From assembly GCF_039523615.1 (NCBI RefSeq), contig NZ_BAAAFQ010000006.1, positions 62,001-126,000 on the forward strand: DNA of 64,000 nt. The letters run 5' to 3'. The notes under the pieces were generated by a model that saw only the letters and a program-made list of their open reading frames with translations, was not told the DNA's origin and did no database searches. Every line of letters starts with the position of its first letter. The first letter of the stretch is position 1. The position numbers and the translations under genes were made by a program. Positions 8,304 through 16,762 of the stretch are shown here, one piece after another. The DNA is from Psychrosphaera haliotis. GTDB lineage: Bacteria > Pseudomonadota > Gammaproteobacteria > Enterobacterales > Alteromonadaceae.

Positions 8304-9233
8304 TTACTTTCTGCGACGGCGTTTCTTTTTCTTACCGTCTTCTTCTTCCGCTTTAGCAGCTCGTTCGGCTTCTTTCTCAGCAATAATGACTTTTGCTTCT
8401 TCAGCTTGTTCAACTGTTTCTAAAGTAATACGGCCAAGCGTGCCTGAACGGTATTCATTCAGTATTATTTCTGACACCTTGTATAAGTCGGCTATGCCAC
8501 CTTTTCTTATACATGCCCTTTGGCGAGCAATCGCATCCATCACGTCGATAGGCTGATCTGGTAAGTCTTTTAATTGATAACGTTCCACCAGCAACTCTGG
8601 GTAATGTTCTAGCAAGTACTCAACGGCGTAATAAGCAATGTCTTCTTTTTCCGTCACTGTGTCTTTTATACCGCCAGTAATAGCCAGTCGGTAACCACAA
8701 TCTTCTGGCTCTAGTTTTGGCCACAAGAACCCAGGAGTATCATGTAAAACTATATTGTTATCTAAACGTATACGTTGCTGAGCTTTAGTGACACCGGCTT
8801 CATTACCTGTTTTAGCAATGATTCGATCAGCCAATATATTAATTGTGGTTGATTTGCCAACATTAGGGATACCGCAGATTAATGCTCTAAGTAGCTTATC
8901 TTGACTTACTCTGTGCGGCACCATATCTGAGATAACGTTAAGTAAGTCTTTAACAGACTTCGGATCATGTTGGGTAACTGCAATGGCATCGATGCCACGC
9001 TGAGCTTTAAAGTGTTGTAACCAAATTTCAGTTTGCGCAGGATCTGCTAAATCTGATTTATTGAGAACTTTAAGTACCGGTGTGTCGCCACGTAATGCAG
9101 GCACTAAAGGGTTTTCACTCGAAAACGGAATTCGGGCATCTAGAATTTCGATAATTACGTCTACCTGAGGCATGATCTCTGCAATTTCTTTGCGAGCTTT
9201 ATGCATGTGTCCAGGGAACCAGTTTATTGCCAC
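8304..9233 (-). CDS. ylqF: Ribosome biogenesis GTPase RbgA/YlqF
   Basis: This is a circularly permuted GTPase: the G4 motif NKSD (58-61) precedes the P-loop GIPNVGKST (121-129) and the G3 motif DTPG (165-168). RbgA relatives assist late assembly of the large ribosomal subunit. I start it at GTG 9233, giving VAINWFPGHMHKARKEI, the usual family N-terminus; GGAG lies six bases upstream. An upstream ATG at 9275 would add 14 unlikely residues. The C-terminus is a lysine/arginine-rich tail (GKKKKRRRRK) suited to RNA contact. It heads the minus-strand group with fadM and phhB. Confidence 0.92.
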   Translation of the reverse strand: MAINWFPGHMHKARKEIAEIMPQVDVIIEILDARIPFSSENPLVPALRGDTPVLKVLNKSDLADPAQTEIWLQHFKAQRGIDAIAVTQHDPKSVKDLLNVISDMVPHRVSQDKLLRALICGIPNVGKSTTINILADRIIAKTGNEAGVTKAQQRIRLDNNIVLHDTPGFLWPKLEPEDCGYRLAITGGIKDTVTEKEDIAYYAVEYLLEHYPELLVERYQLKDLPDQPIDVMDAIARQRACIRKGGIADLYKVSEIILNEYRSGTLGRITLETVEQAEEAKVIIAEKEAERAAKAEEEDGKKKKRRRRK

Positions 9234-9424
9234 GAGCAACTCCGTTAAATAATTGTGTCTTAATATCGGGCGCATATTCTACCCGTTTGCGAAGTTAGTA
9301 TAAACGACTTATTTTTTCACTGCCTTAATTTGAGTTACCTCGTTGAAAAACAAGGACAGAGCACCCACAATTAACAGTAATTTTAAAATTATGCAGTTCA
9401 ATTTAACTTGTTAAAGGACATATT

Positions 9425-10087
9425 ATGAAAACAGCAGTGATTACTGGTGCAAATCGTGGAATTGGTTTAGCAATGGCAACCCAACTATCTCAGCAGGGTT
9501 GGGAGATTATTGGCGTTTGTCGTTCAGACTCGGACGAACTTGAAGCTATCGCAGGTATGGTTATTAGTGGCATAGATGTGACTGAGCCAGAGCACCTAAA
9601 GCAAGTTAAAAAAATACTCGGCGATACAAAAATTGACTTATTGATTAACAACGCTGGCCTTTTGCAAGATGAAAAGCTAGGTGAAATTGACTATGACTCT
9701 ATTCGTGATCAGTTTGAAATAAACACATTGGCACCGTTAATGGTGACTGAAGCCTTACTACCAAACATGTCTGAAGGTAGTAAAGTAGCATTAATTACCA
9801 GCCGAATGGGTTCTATTGCCGATAATGAGTCCGGCGGACGTTATGGCTACAGGGCATCAAAAGCCGCACTTAACGCCTTTGGTAAGTCACTATCATTAGA
9901 TTTAAAAGACGATGGTATTGCCGTTGCTCTATTACACCCTGGTTATGTGCAAACTCGTATGGTTAACTTTGGCGGTCATATAACACCAGAAGAAGCTGCG
10001 GAAGGTTTATTGGCGCGTATTGATGAGCTCAACTTAGAAAATACTGGCGGGTTTTGGCACAGCAATGGCGAACAACTGCCTTGGTAA
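9425..10087 (+). CDS. Short-chain dehydrogenase/reductase
   Basis: A classical SDR of 220 residues. It has the Rossmann glycine motif TGANRGIG (7-14), NNAG (75-78), a serine in the ITSRMGS segment (about 125-130) and the catalytic pair Tyr142-Lys146 (YRASK). The enzyme should be an NAD(P)-dependent oxidoreductase acting on a carbonyl or alcohol; the substrate cannot be deduced. GGACATATT precedes the ATG at 9425. It is divergent from the RbgA gene and followed by ppiB after about 120 bases. Confidence 0.9.
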   Translation: MKTAVITGANRGIGLAMATQLSQQGWEIIGVCRSDSDELEAIAGMVISGIDVTEPEHLKQVKKILGDTKIDLLINNAGLLQDEKLGEIDYDSIRDQFEINTLAPLMVTEALLPNMSEGSKVALITSRMGSIADNESGGRYGYRASKAALNAFGKSLSLDLKDDGIAVALLHPGYVQTRMVNFGGHITPEEAAEGLLARIDELNLENTGGFWHSNGEQLPW

Positions 10088-10160
10088 ACCTTGTCCTAAA
10101 GACTGGTATGAATAATTTAAGGTCTTCAGGTCAAAAATTCGATACAATGCGCGGCAAATG

Positions 10161-10178
10161 GGCAGTGTAATCACTGCC
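10161..10178 (+). promoter_or_regulatory. Stem-loop in the ppiB 5' leader
   Basis: GGCAGTG and CACTGCC form a perfect 7-bp stem with loop TAAT, downstream of a TACAAT (10143-10148) that could be a -10 box. The hairpin would then sit at the very 5' end of the ppiB-lpxH mRNA. It has no T run, so it is not a terminator. Confidence 0.4.
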
Positions 10179-10208
10179 TTCTTATTTAACTACACTATAG
10201 GATTCAAC

Positions 10209-10700
10209 ATGGTTGTTTTAACTACTAATTTTGGCGAAATCAAAATCGAACTTTTCACTGAAGAAGCGCCAGTGACAACAGAAAACTTTTTAAATTATGT
10301 TAAATCAGGTTTTTATGACGGTACTATTTTTCACCGTGTTATTCCTGGCTTCATGGTTCAAGGCGGCGGCATGGAACCTGGTATGGAAGAAAAAGACGGC
10401 AACGCTCCTATTCAAAACGAAGCAAACAACGGTGTTAAAAACGACCGCGGTACATTAGCAATGGCAAGAACGATGGACCCGCATTCAGCGTCTTCTCAGT
10501 TTTTCATCAACAGTGCTGACAACGGTTTCCTTAACTTCACAAGCGAAAGCTCTCAAGGTTGGGGATACTGTGTTTTTGCTAAAGTTGTTGAAGGTATGGA
10601 CGTGGTTGATAAGATCTCTGCTGTATCTACAGGCCGTTACGGTATGCACCAAGACGTTCCTCGTGAAGACATCATCATTGAAAAAGCAACGGTTGCTTAA
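10209..10700 (+). CDS. ppiB: Peptidyl-prolyl cis-trans isomerase B (cyclophilin)
   Basis: Cytoplasmic cyclophilin that catalyses proline isomerisation. The 163-residue protein parallels E. coli PpiB (164) through TIFHRVIPGFMVQGGG (active-site Arg and Phe), GTLAMARTMDPHSASSQFFIN and GWGYCVFAKVVEGMDVVDKI. I take ATG 10209 as the start because it gives MVVLTTNFGEIKIELF, the normal N-terminus, and TAGGA lies upstream; the frame could extend to 10158 but that would read through the leader hairpin. lpxH follows after 35 bases, the same pair as in E. coli. Confidence 0.96.
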   Translation: MVVLTTNFGEIKIELFTEEAPVTTENFLNYVKSGFYDGTIFHRVIPGFMVQGGGMEPGMEEKDGNAPIQNEANNGVKNDRGTLAMARTMDPHSASSQFFINSADNGFLNFTSESSQGWGYCVFAKVVEGMDVVDKISAVSTGRYGMHQDVPREDIIIEKATVA

Positions 10701-10735
10701 TAGCGTAGCTTAACGGCTTAGCTAACTAAATTATT

Positions 10736-11458
10736 ATGTCTAGTACTCTTGTTATCGCGGATTTACATTTATGTCCGTCTCGTCCAGATATTACTCAATG
10801 TTTCTTTTCATTTTTGGAAAGTAACTCAGGTCAACATGATGCCTTGTACATTTTAGGAGATCTTTTTGAGACTTGGGTGGGTGACGATGACAAGAGTGCT
10901 TTTAATTTATCGATTAGCCAAGCTATAAAACATTTCAGCACATCTACGCCAATATATTTTTGTCATGGTAATAGAGATTTTTTGGTTGGTAAAAAGTTCG
11001 CTTTCCAAAGTGGTATGACGATACTTCCTGAAAACTATAAAACAACGCTTTACGGCCACTCAGTGCTACTTATGCATGGTGATCAGTTATGTTTAGACGA
11101 CATAGACTATCAAGCATTTAGAAAGCGCAGTCGCAGCTGGTGGTGGCAAAAATTGATTTTGCTCATGCCTCTTAAAAAGCGCAAAAAACTAGCGGAAGAT
11201 ATCCGCGCAAAAAGCAAAGAAAGCCAAAAACATAAGTCATTAGAAATAATGGATGTTGCACAACGCGAAGTAGACCGTGTTGTAAATGAATACGGCTGTG
11301 AGTGGTTAGTTCATGGACACACACATCGTCCACAAATTCATAATCTAGAAAATAACAAAAAACGCATGGTTGTAGGTGATTGGTATGAACAGGGTTCAGC
11401 GCTATTACTGACAAAAGAAAAAGGCCAGCTCATTGAGTTACCATTTTTAAGCAACTAA
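10736..11458 (+). CDS. lpxH: UDP-2,3-diacylglucosamine diphosphatase
   Basis: LpxH cleaves UDP-2,3-diacylglucosamine to lipid X and UMP at the inner membrane during lipid A synthesis. This calcineurin-like metallophosphatase carries all metal ligands: Asp9 and His11 (IADLHL), Asp42 (GDLFE), Asn79 (HGNRD), His114 (LLMHGD), and His195/His197 (HGHTHRP). A basic, tryptophan-rich insert (RSRSWWWQK, about 131-139) fits the membrane-facing lid of the family. Length (240) is as in E. coli. It forms an operon with ppiB. Confidence 0.97.
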   Translation: MSSTLVIADLHLCPSRPDITQCFFSFLESNSGQHDALYILGDLFETWVGDDDKSAFNLSISQAIKHFSTSTPIYFCHGNRDFLVGKKFAFQSGMTILPENYKTTLYGHSVLLMHGDQLCLDDIDYQAFRKRSRSWWWQKLILLMPLKKRKKLAEDIRAKSKESQKHKSLEIMDVAQREVDRVVNEYGCEWLVHGHTHRPQIHNLENNKKRMVVGDWYEQGSALLLTKEKGQLIELPFLSN

Positions 11459-11490
11459 TTCACTGACCTATCAATTCACTGGCCTATCAA
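11459..11490. repeat. Two 16-bp direct repeats behind lpxH
   Basis: TTCACTGACCTATCAA (11459-11474) is followed at once by the same sequence with one change (11475-11490), beginning just after the lpxH stop codon. It looks like a recent short duplication. Confidence 0.6.
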
Positions 11491-11518
11491 TTCTCGACTT
11501 TAATCTTTAACTAATTAT

Positions 11519-13555
11519 TTAAGTCTTAAACTTCTCTAGCATTGATTCCAATTTCGCGACAAACTTTCCTAAGCTATTTGTTGCAGCTATTGAGTCTTTC
11601 ACGTTTTGATCTGTCACCTTAGATATCTCACTAATAGACGACAAGCTTTGTTCAATTTCTTTAGCGATAACTTGCTGAGTCTGTGTCGCTTCTTCCGTTG
11701 CAACGTTTTGCTCACTAATTTGCTTAACCGACAAGCTAATATGATCAAGTGCAGTCTCTAGTTTTGCTGACTCTTCAATGGTTTTTAATGCCTGCTCATC
11801 TGAGCGAGTCATTGCTTGTACTGCGTTTTGAACGCCGCTTTGCAAGCTGTGAATTGTACTTTGAATTTCTTCCGTTGAATCTTGCGTACGTTTTGCTAAA
11901 CCACGAACTTCATCAGCAACAACTGCAAATCCTCTGCCCTGCTCACCCGCTCTTGCCGCCTCTATCGCTGCATTTAAGGCTAGTAAGTTAGTTTGCTCTG
12001 CAATGCCTTTGATAACGGCTAATACGTCATTAATGCTTTCACTTTGTTGTGACAACTGGTTAATGACTTGCACTGAGTGTTTAATTTCTCGACCAAGCTC
12101 ATCTGTAGCATGTCGCGCATCAGCCAACGTTGAACGGCCTTGTTGCGTTTGTTCTGTTGCACTGTTTAACGAGTGAACAACGGTTTGACTGTTTTCTGAA
12201 ACCACTGAAACCGCTGCTATCAAAGACTCAATGGAAGAAGTGATTGACTCTGTATCACCCAACTGAGAAGCAACTGCCTGTCCTGTCTGGTGTGCTAACT
12301 CTTCAACTGATTGGGCTTGATTAGTAACACCGTGTGACGCCTCTTGCACTGCATCTACTAGCTGATGTACATTTTTAGCCATTTTGTTAAAGGCTGTTAT
12401 GGCTTCTGCTAATTCGTCTTTAGTGCGGACTTTAGCTGAAACGGTAGTATCACCCTCAGCTAACTTTGTGGCTACTCTAGTTAAACTTCTTGTTGTATTT
12501 GATATAGATAAACTCATACCCACGAACAGATAGACAACCAGTAGTAAAGCAACAACCACAAGCGCCACTAAAATATAGAAATCCTGAGTATTGTTATCTA
12601 CGCGAGCATTCAGTCTTGATTCAAACTCACTAAACAAACCTTGTTTACTATTGTAAAACTTAGACAATTCAGCGTTTAAATGATTTTCAAAGTCACCCTT
12701 CGTTAAGGTAATTTCATCTGCAATCAAAAATTGCTCTTCGAGGTACATAAGTGCATCGTCAAGAACGACAGTCATAGCTTCTGTATCTTTAGCTACTAAT
12801 GAACGAAGCAACTCGTCTTGACCACTAACCAAACTATTTAGTTCCGCTATTTTCGAGAGTTCCGCGGCGAGTTCATCTGACGCCAGACTCAAGCTGTCAA
12901 AGGTTGCTGATGAAACTTGAGGCTCACCAATTGCATACATTGCCATGCCATAACCCGACAATAACTGCTTCAAGGCATTTTGCCTTTTTTCAATAATAAG
13001 ACGAGTTAATAAAACCGTGTCTATATCAGGATCGTTAGTCAGCCCTTTTAGGTTTGCCACTAAAGGATATAAATTATTAAACTGGTCCAAAATTGACATC
13101 AAGTGAGTCATTTTATCCGTAGGCGATCGCCACACTGCAGAACCTATAGTGCCCGTCTTCTCAAGAATGGTATTTTTTGTTTCTTTTACCTGAGCTTTAA
13201 CTTGGTCAAAACTATCTTCATTAAACATGTCAGCAACAAGTAACTTATCAAGTTGATCAACATATTCTTGAATTCTTTGAGTTTGATCCCGAGGAATTGT
13301 TTGCCCCGAACGCCAATGCAAGTCACTGGCGATAACTTTGATTAACTCTTTTTGCTGAGTATCAATTTGCTTTATATAATCTACGGCTTGAAGTTCACTT
13401 TCACCATGAACAATTTCTGCTTTAACCAAACTGACATATTTGTTTGCCAAAATAATAAGAGGAATAAAAAACAGGATCACGATCAGGGTAAACTTATGCC
13501 CAAACCGCAATTGATTCATAAACGATGTGGCAGGTCTAAATAAAATTTTAAACAT
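11519..13555 (-). CDS. Methyl-accepting chemotaxis protein
   Basis: A membrane chemoreceptor of 678 residues. A first membrane segment is near 23-42 (FTLIVILFFIPLIILANKYV). A long periplasmic sensing region of about 290 residues is followed by a second membrane segment near 330-350 (LVALVVVALLLVVYLFVGM), a HAMP domain, and the cytoplasmic signalling domain with the hairpin tip motif EQTNLLALNAAIEAARAGEQ and GRGFAVVADEVRGLAKRT. It would relay ligand binding to CheA/CheW. No C-terminal CheR-binding pentapeptide is present. It stands alone; the ligand is unknown. No che genes are nearby. Confidence 0.93.
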   Translation of the reverse strand: MFKILFRPATSFMNQLRFGHKFTLIVILFFIPLIILANKYVSLVKAEIVHGESELQAVDYIKQIDTQQKELIKVIASDLHWRSGQTIPRDQTQRIQEYVDQLDKLLVADMFNEDSFDQVKAQVKETKNTILEKTGTIGSAVWRSPTDKMTHLMSILDQFNNLYPLVANLKGLTNDPDIDTVLLTRLIIEKRQNALKQLLSGYGMAMYAIGEPQVSSATFDSLSLASDELAAELSKIAELNSLVSGQDELLRSLVAKDTEAMTVVLDDALMYLEEQFLIADEITLTKGDFENHLNAELSKFYNSKQGLFSEFESRLNARVDNNTQDFYILVALVVVALLLVVYLFVGMSLSISNTTRSLTRVATKLAEGDTTVSAKVRTKDELAEAITAFNKMAKNVHQLVDAVQEASHGVTNQAQSVEELAHQTGQAVASQLGDTESITSSIESLIAAVSVVSENSQTVVHSLNSATEQTQQGRSTLADARHATDELGREIKHSVQVINQLSQQSESINDVLAVIKGIAEQTNLLALNAAIEAARAGEQGRGFAVVADEVRGLAKRTQDSTEEIQSTIHSLQSGVQNAVQAMTRSDEQALKTIEESAKLETALDHISLSVKQISEQNVATEEATQTQQVIAKEIEQSLSSISEISKVTDQNVKDSIAATNSLGKFVAKLESMLEKFKT

Positions 13556-13739
13556 AAGACTCGTATTCTTTCTTTTTGTTATTATGAATATAGAAGTTAT
13601 ATTACAAAACGTCTAAGTAATATGATTGTGTAAAATGCTTCTTTTTTATCGGAGTTATTACCGATTTCTTTAACATTTAACCACATTAAACCGACTTTTT
13701 GTTAGTTTTAGTTGTATTTACAGGTAATGAGGGGTGCAC

Positions 13740-14444
13740 TTGAACAGTAATTACACGATTGAACCCATAGCGCATATTAAGACGCCGTTTAAAGAAAAGT
13801 TTGGCATACCTCGTCAGCCTAATTTATGCAAAGCAAAAGGGGTCATCGCTTTAACTACTAACTTTAATTCAATGCAGGCAGTGAAAGGCCTCGAGAGTCA
13901 TTCTCACATTTGGCTGCTGTTCTTATTTGATCAAAATTTAGATAAAGGCTGGAAACCTAGCGTTCGCCCTCCTCGATTAGGCGGGAATGAGAAAGTTGGC
14001 GTTTTTGCTACCCGCTCTACTTTTAGGCCTAATGGCATTGGTATGTCCGTGGTCAAGCTTATCTCTGTCAAACAAAAAGATAATCAGGTTGTTATTGAAG
14101 TGGAAGGGATTGACCTGGTTAACAACACACCTATTATTGATATAAAGCCTTACATTCCCTATTCCGACTCTGTCATTAATGCCACATCAGAAATGGCAAA
14201 TGACGCCCCAGAGGCTCAGCTTGACGTCTTTTTTAGTGAGACCGCTAATAACTCACTTGAATGTTTAAATATTGGCGAAGAGTTCATCACATTGATAAGT
14301 GATGTTTTGAAGCAGGATCCAAGGCCGTCTTATAAACAAAATAAACCGGATACAAAAGTGTATGGTATTACTTTAGAAGAGTTTAATATTACGTGGCAAG
14401 TAACAGATAAAAAGTGTGAGGTACTTAATGTTGAACCAATTTAA
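13740..14444 (+). CDS. trmO: tRNA (N6-threonylcarbamoyladenosine-37)-N6-methyltransferase TrmO
   Basis: TrmO (TsaA/YaeB) methylates t6A37 of threonine tRNA using SAM. Family marks are the N-terminal IEPIAHIKTPFKEKFGIPRQP, then HIWLLFLFD, GVFATRSTFRPNGIG, and the C-terminal DPRPSYKQ. Length of about 234 matches E. coli (235). The TTG at 13740 is chosen because GAGG (13729-13732) lies seven bases upstream; the GTG at 13734 lies almost inside that ribosome site. The 3' end overlaps the Kelch gene, so the two are translated from one mRNA. It is divergent from the chemoreceptor. Confidence 0.93.
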   Translation: MNSNYTIEPIAHIKTPFKEKFGIPRQPNLCKAKGVIALTTNFNSMQAVKGLESHSHIWLLFLFDQNLDKGWKPSVRPPRLGGNEKVGVFATRSTFRPNGIGMSVVKLISVKQKDNQVVIEVEGIDLVNNTPIIDIKPYIPYSDSVINATSEMANDAPEAQLDVFFSETANNSLECLNIGEEFITLISDVLKQDPRPSYKQNKPDTKVYGITLEEFNITWQVTDKKCEVLNVEPI

Positions 14445-15780
14445 TAGCCAATCTTCTGCTCGAACCATTGTTTTAGGTCTGCTGTTTGGATTGTTTTCAT
14501 TAAGCCTTTTTGCCGTTGAAAATACTAAAGCTCAGATAACAAAGCCAAACAAATTAATATTACCTAATCTTCCTATTCCAACGAGCGCCAATACTACCGC
14601 TGTTATAGATGATGGTGAGTACCTGAACATACTAACCTTTATGGGCTTAACGCAATTAGCCAATAAATTAGATGTCTCTAGTCAAGCTTGGAAACTCAAA
14701 GTAAATAAGTCCACATTAGAAATAGAAAAAGCAACACCCAAGACCAGAATTCAAATTGCAGAAGTGACAATCCTAGGCAATAAAAGCAGTAATTCATTAA
14801 CCCGTGATAAAGACAGTTCAAATAGCCACAGTGCTGATTCAGCTAATACGGATTTAACTAAGAATGATTTAACTAAGAATGATTTAACTAAAAACGAATT
14901 AATAGACGGCCACTCTCCAGTAGAGAAAAGTAGCAATGAGTTTTGGCAAGAAATAACAGCAGTGCCTACAGAACAAAAACAAAAAGGTCGCTTTGCTGCC
15001 AGCTCTGTTGTTTTGGAAAATAAAGTTTATATATTAGGCGGCTATAGCACTAATACCGTTGCTCAGCCAAAACTTAACCCTAATAAACAAAATATAACTG
15101 ACTTTTACAATTATGATTTTGCGTCAGATACATATCAACAATTAGCTGACATGCCTGTACCGGTTGACGATACATTAATGCTCGCTTATCAAGACCGCTA
15201 CATTTACGTTATTTCAGGTTGGCATAAAGACGGCGCCGTCAATTTAGTTCAAGTATTTGATACTTTAAAAAATGAATGGTTTCAGGCGAGTCCTTTACTA
15301 GGCAACGGTCGCTTTGGCCACGCTGGCGGCATCATTGATAATCAAATTTTAGTATGCGATGGCATGGAGAGAGTTGCTCAGGTTGCAAGTTCCGCCGTTA
15401 TGAAAATAAAGCAGTCTTGTATTTTAGGCGAGATTAGTCCTTTTGACCCAACTAAAATAAGCTGGGTAGACTGGGTTCACCCAGGTGAAAAAGGTAAATT
15501 TAGAATGGCGGCTTTTAGCGACGTTGACCAAGCCTCAATCACTTTTGTAGGTGGAGCAGAGCAACAATATGATGTGAATGGTGAGACTAGTAACGGAAAA
15601 CTTGTTGAACCAAATAGTGAAATCTGGGTTTATCATGCCAATAAACGAAGCTGGAGCATTAAAGAAAGCAGTAATGCTATTGCCGATTTGAAAACTATTA
15701 TTAAAGTGAATAATTCACTAATAACCATTGGTGGGCGTGACAAAACAGGCATTACAAACGGAGTTCTGTCACACAATTAG
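14428..15780 (+). CDS. Secreted Kelch-repeat beta-propeller protein
   Basis: A protein of about 450 residues with an N-terminal signal peptide (hydrophobic VLGLLFGLFSLSLFA, cleavage near residue 29), a low-complexity linker, and a C-terminal Kelch-type propeller from about 185: GRFAASSVVLENKVYILGGY, IYVISGW, GRFGHAGGII and SLITIGGRD are blade motifs. It resembles the NanM/mutarotase-like Kelch family, but I cannot assign an activity. The linker holds three near-identical five-residue repeats (DLTKN). ATG 14428 is preceded by GAGG at six bases; it overlaps the end of trmO by 17 bases. Confidence 0.75.
   Translation: MLNQFNSQSSARTIVLGLLFGLFSLSLFAVENTKAQITKPNKLILPNLPIPTSANTTAVIDDGEYLNILTFMGLTQLANKLDVSSQAWKLKVNKSTLEIEKATPKTRIQIAEVTILGNKSSNSLTRDKDSSNSHSADSANTDLTKNDLTKNDLTKNELIDGHSPVEKSSNEFWQEITAVPTEQKQKGRFAASSVVLENKVYILGGYSTNTVAQPKLNPNKQNITDFYNYDFASDTYQQLADMPVPVDDTLMLAYQDRYIYVISGWHKDGAVNLVQVFDTLKNEWFQASPLLGNGRFGHAGGIIDNQILVCDGMERVAQVASSAVMKIKQSCILGEISPFDPTKISWVDWVHPGEKGKFRMAAFSDVDQASITFVGGAEQQYDVNGETSNGKLVEPNSEIWVYHANKRSWSIKESSNAIADLKTIIKVNNSLITIGGRDKTGITNGVLSHN
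14851..14895. repeat. 15-bp tandem repeat inside the Kelch gene
   Basis: Three consecutive copies of GATTTAACTAAGAAT (the third with two changes), encoding Asp-Leu-Thr-Lys-Asn, lie in the linker between the signal peptide region and the propeller. The copy length keeps the frame. Confidence 0.9.
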
Positions 15781-15817
15781 CAAAACTAATACACAGCTAG
15801 TTTAATAGTCCTTTTGG

Positions 15818-16639
15818 CTACTGCCAATCCCAACTAATATTGGACAAGACTTGGCAGTTATCACACTTAAAATCGAACAAACCAAATAGCGGCGTTTTGT
15901 TTTCCGACCACAAATTGTTTTCCGAGCTAGGTTTTTTTTCCTGCCAAGATTCATCTATCGCCCAAGCACCACCACAACTTGGGCAACGTCTGTTTTTTTC
16001 ACTTTCTAAACTTTCACCGCCTACACGATAAAGATATTGATACGCAGGCTGTCCAGTTACCGTTTGGATATCGTCAAGTATTGAACGGCCTTGCGTTAAA
16101 AGTTGACTTCGAGGATTAGAAAGCTGTTCAACCATCATGGCTTCTATCTCGGTCATCTCATTCATTTGCAACTGATCGCATGCTGCCTGGCTCTCTTGCC
16201 ACTTAATTAAAGGGCGTCTAACAATCTCTGGTAATTTATATAATGGAATTGGCATAAAGTGTTCACTGCACCTGATAGGCGAGCAAGACTGAACAAAGGT
16301 TGAATATAGAATGTAGCCTTTTGGCTTTGAGCATTGATCGGTAAAATCTGATTGGCTTTCTAGTCCTTTAACTTCGGTAAATGGACCGGCAATTCCTATT
16401 TCTTGGAGCTCTTGTAAAATTTCAACAATATCCACCGTGTAATACTTTGAGTCCATTGAGTCTGTTTCTGGGCAAACTAAATGACAAACAAATTCGTCAT
16501 TATTTAATGTTAAAGCAAATTCACGTCCTATAATTTGACCGTTGTATCTGAGCTCATCTAGCAACTCCGTAATCACAATTTGAGCTTGCTCAAGTGGTAA
16601 ATCTTGCTGACAAATAAACTTAAGCTCGCATACAACCAT
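15818..16639 (-). CDS. DUF2310 zinc-ribbon protein
   Basis: This 273-residue protein belongs to the DUF2310 group, annotated as zinc-ribbon-containing and possibly nucleic-acid binding. The C-terminal ribbon is visible as CPSCGG (about 219-224) and CDNCQ (about 260-264), two CxxC knuckles separated by about 35 residues. An additional pair of cysteines lies in SCSPIRCSEHF near 118-128. The N-terminal part has no motif I recognise. It is a single gene convergent with the Kelch gene and divergent from proS. Function unknown; the ribbon is direct evidence for zinc binding only. Confidence 0.8.
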   Translation of the reverse strand: MVVCELKFICQQDLPLEQAQIVITELLDELRYNGQIIGREFALTLNNDEFVCHLVCPETDSMDSKYYTVDIVEILQELQEIGIAGPFTEVKGLESQSDFTDQCSKPKGYILYSTFVQSCSPIRCSEHFMPIPLYKLPEIVRRPLIKWQESQAACDQLQMNEMTEIEAMMVEQLSNPRSQLLTQGRSILDDIQTVTGQPAYQYLYRVGGESLESEKNRRCPSCGGAWAIDESWQEKKPSSENNLWSENKTPLFGLFDFKCDNCQVLSNISWDWQ

Positions 16640-16762
16640 TAATTCACCTTTTATTTTGTATTTCTTATTTAATCAAATGCATTTGATTGCTAGAATCCTT
16701 GGCCATTCTAGCCCATTTTTGTGGCAACTAAATAAGTAAATTTAATACGAGAGCAAAATCCA

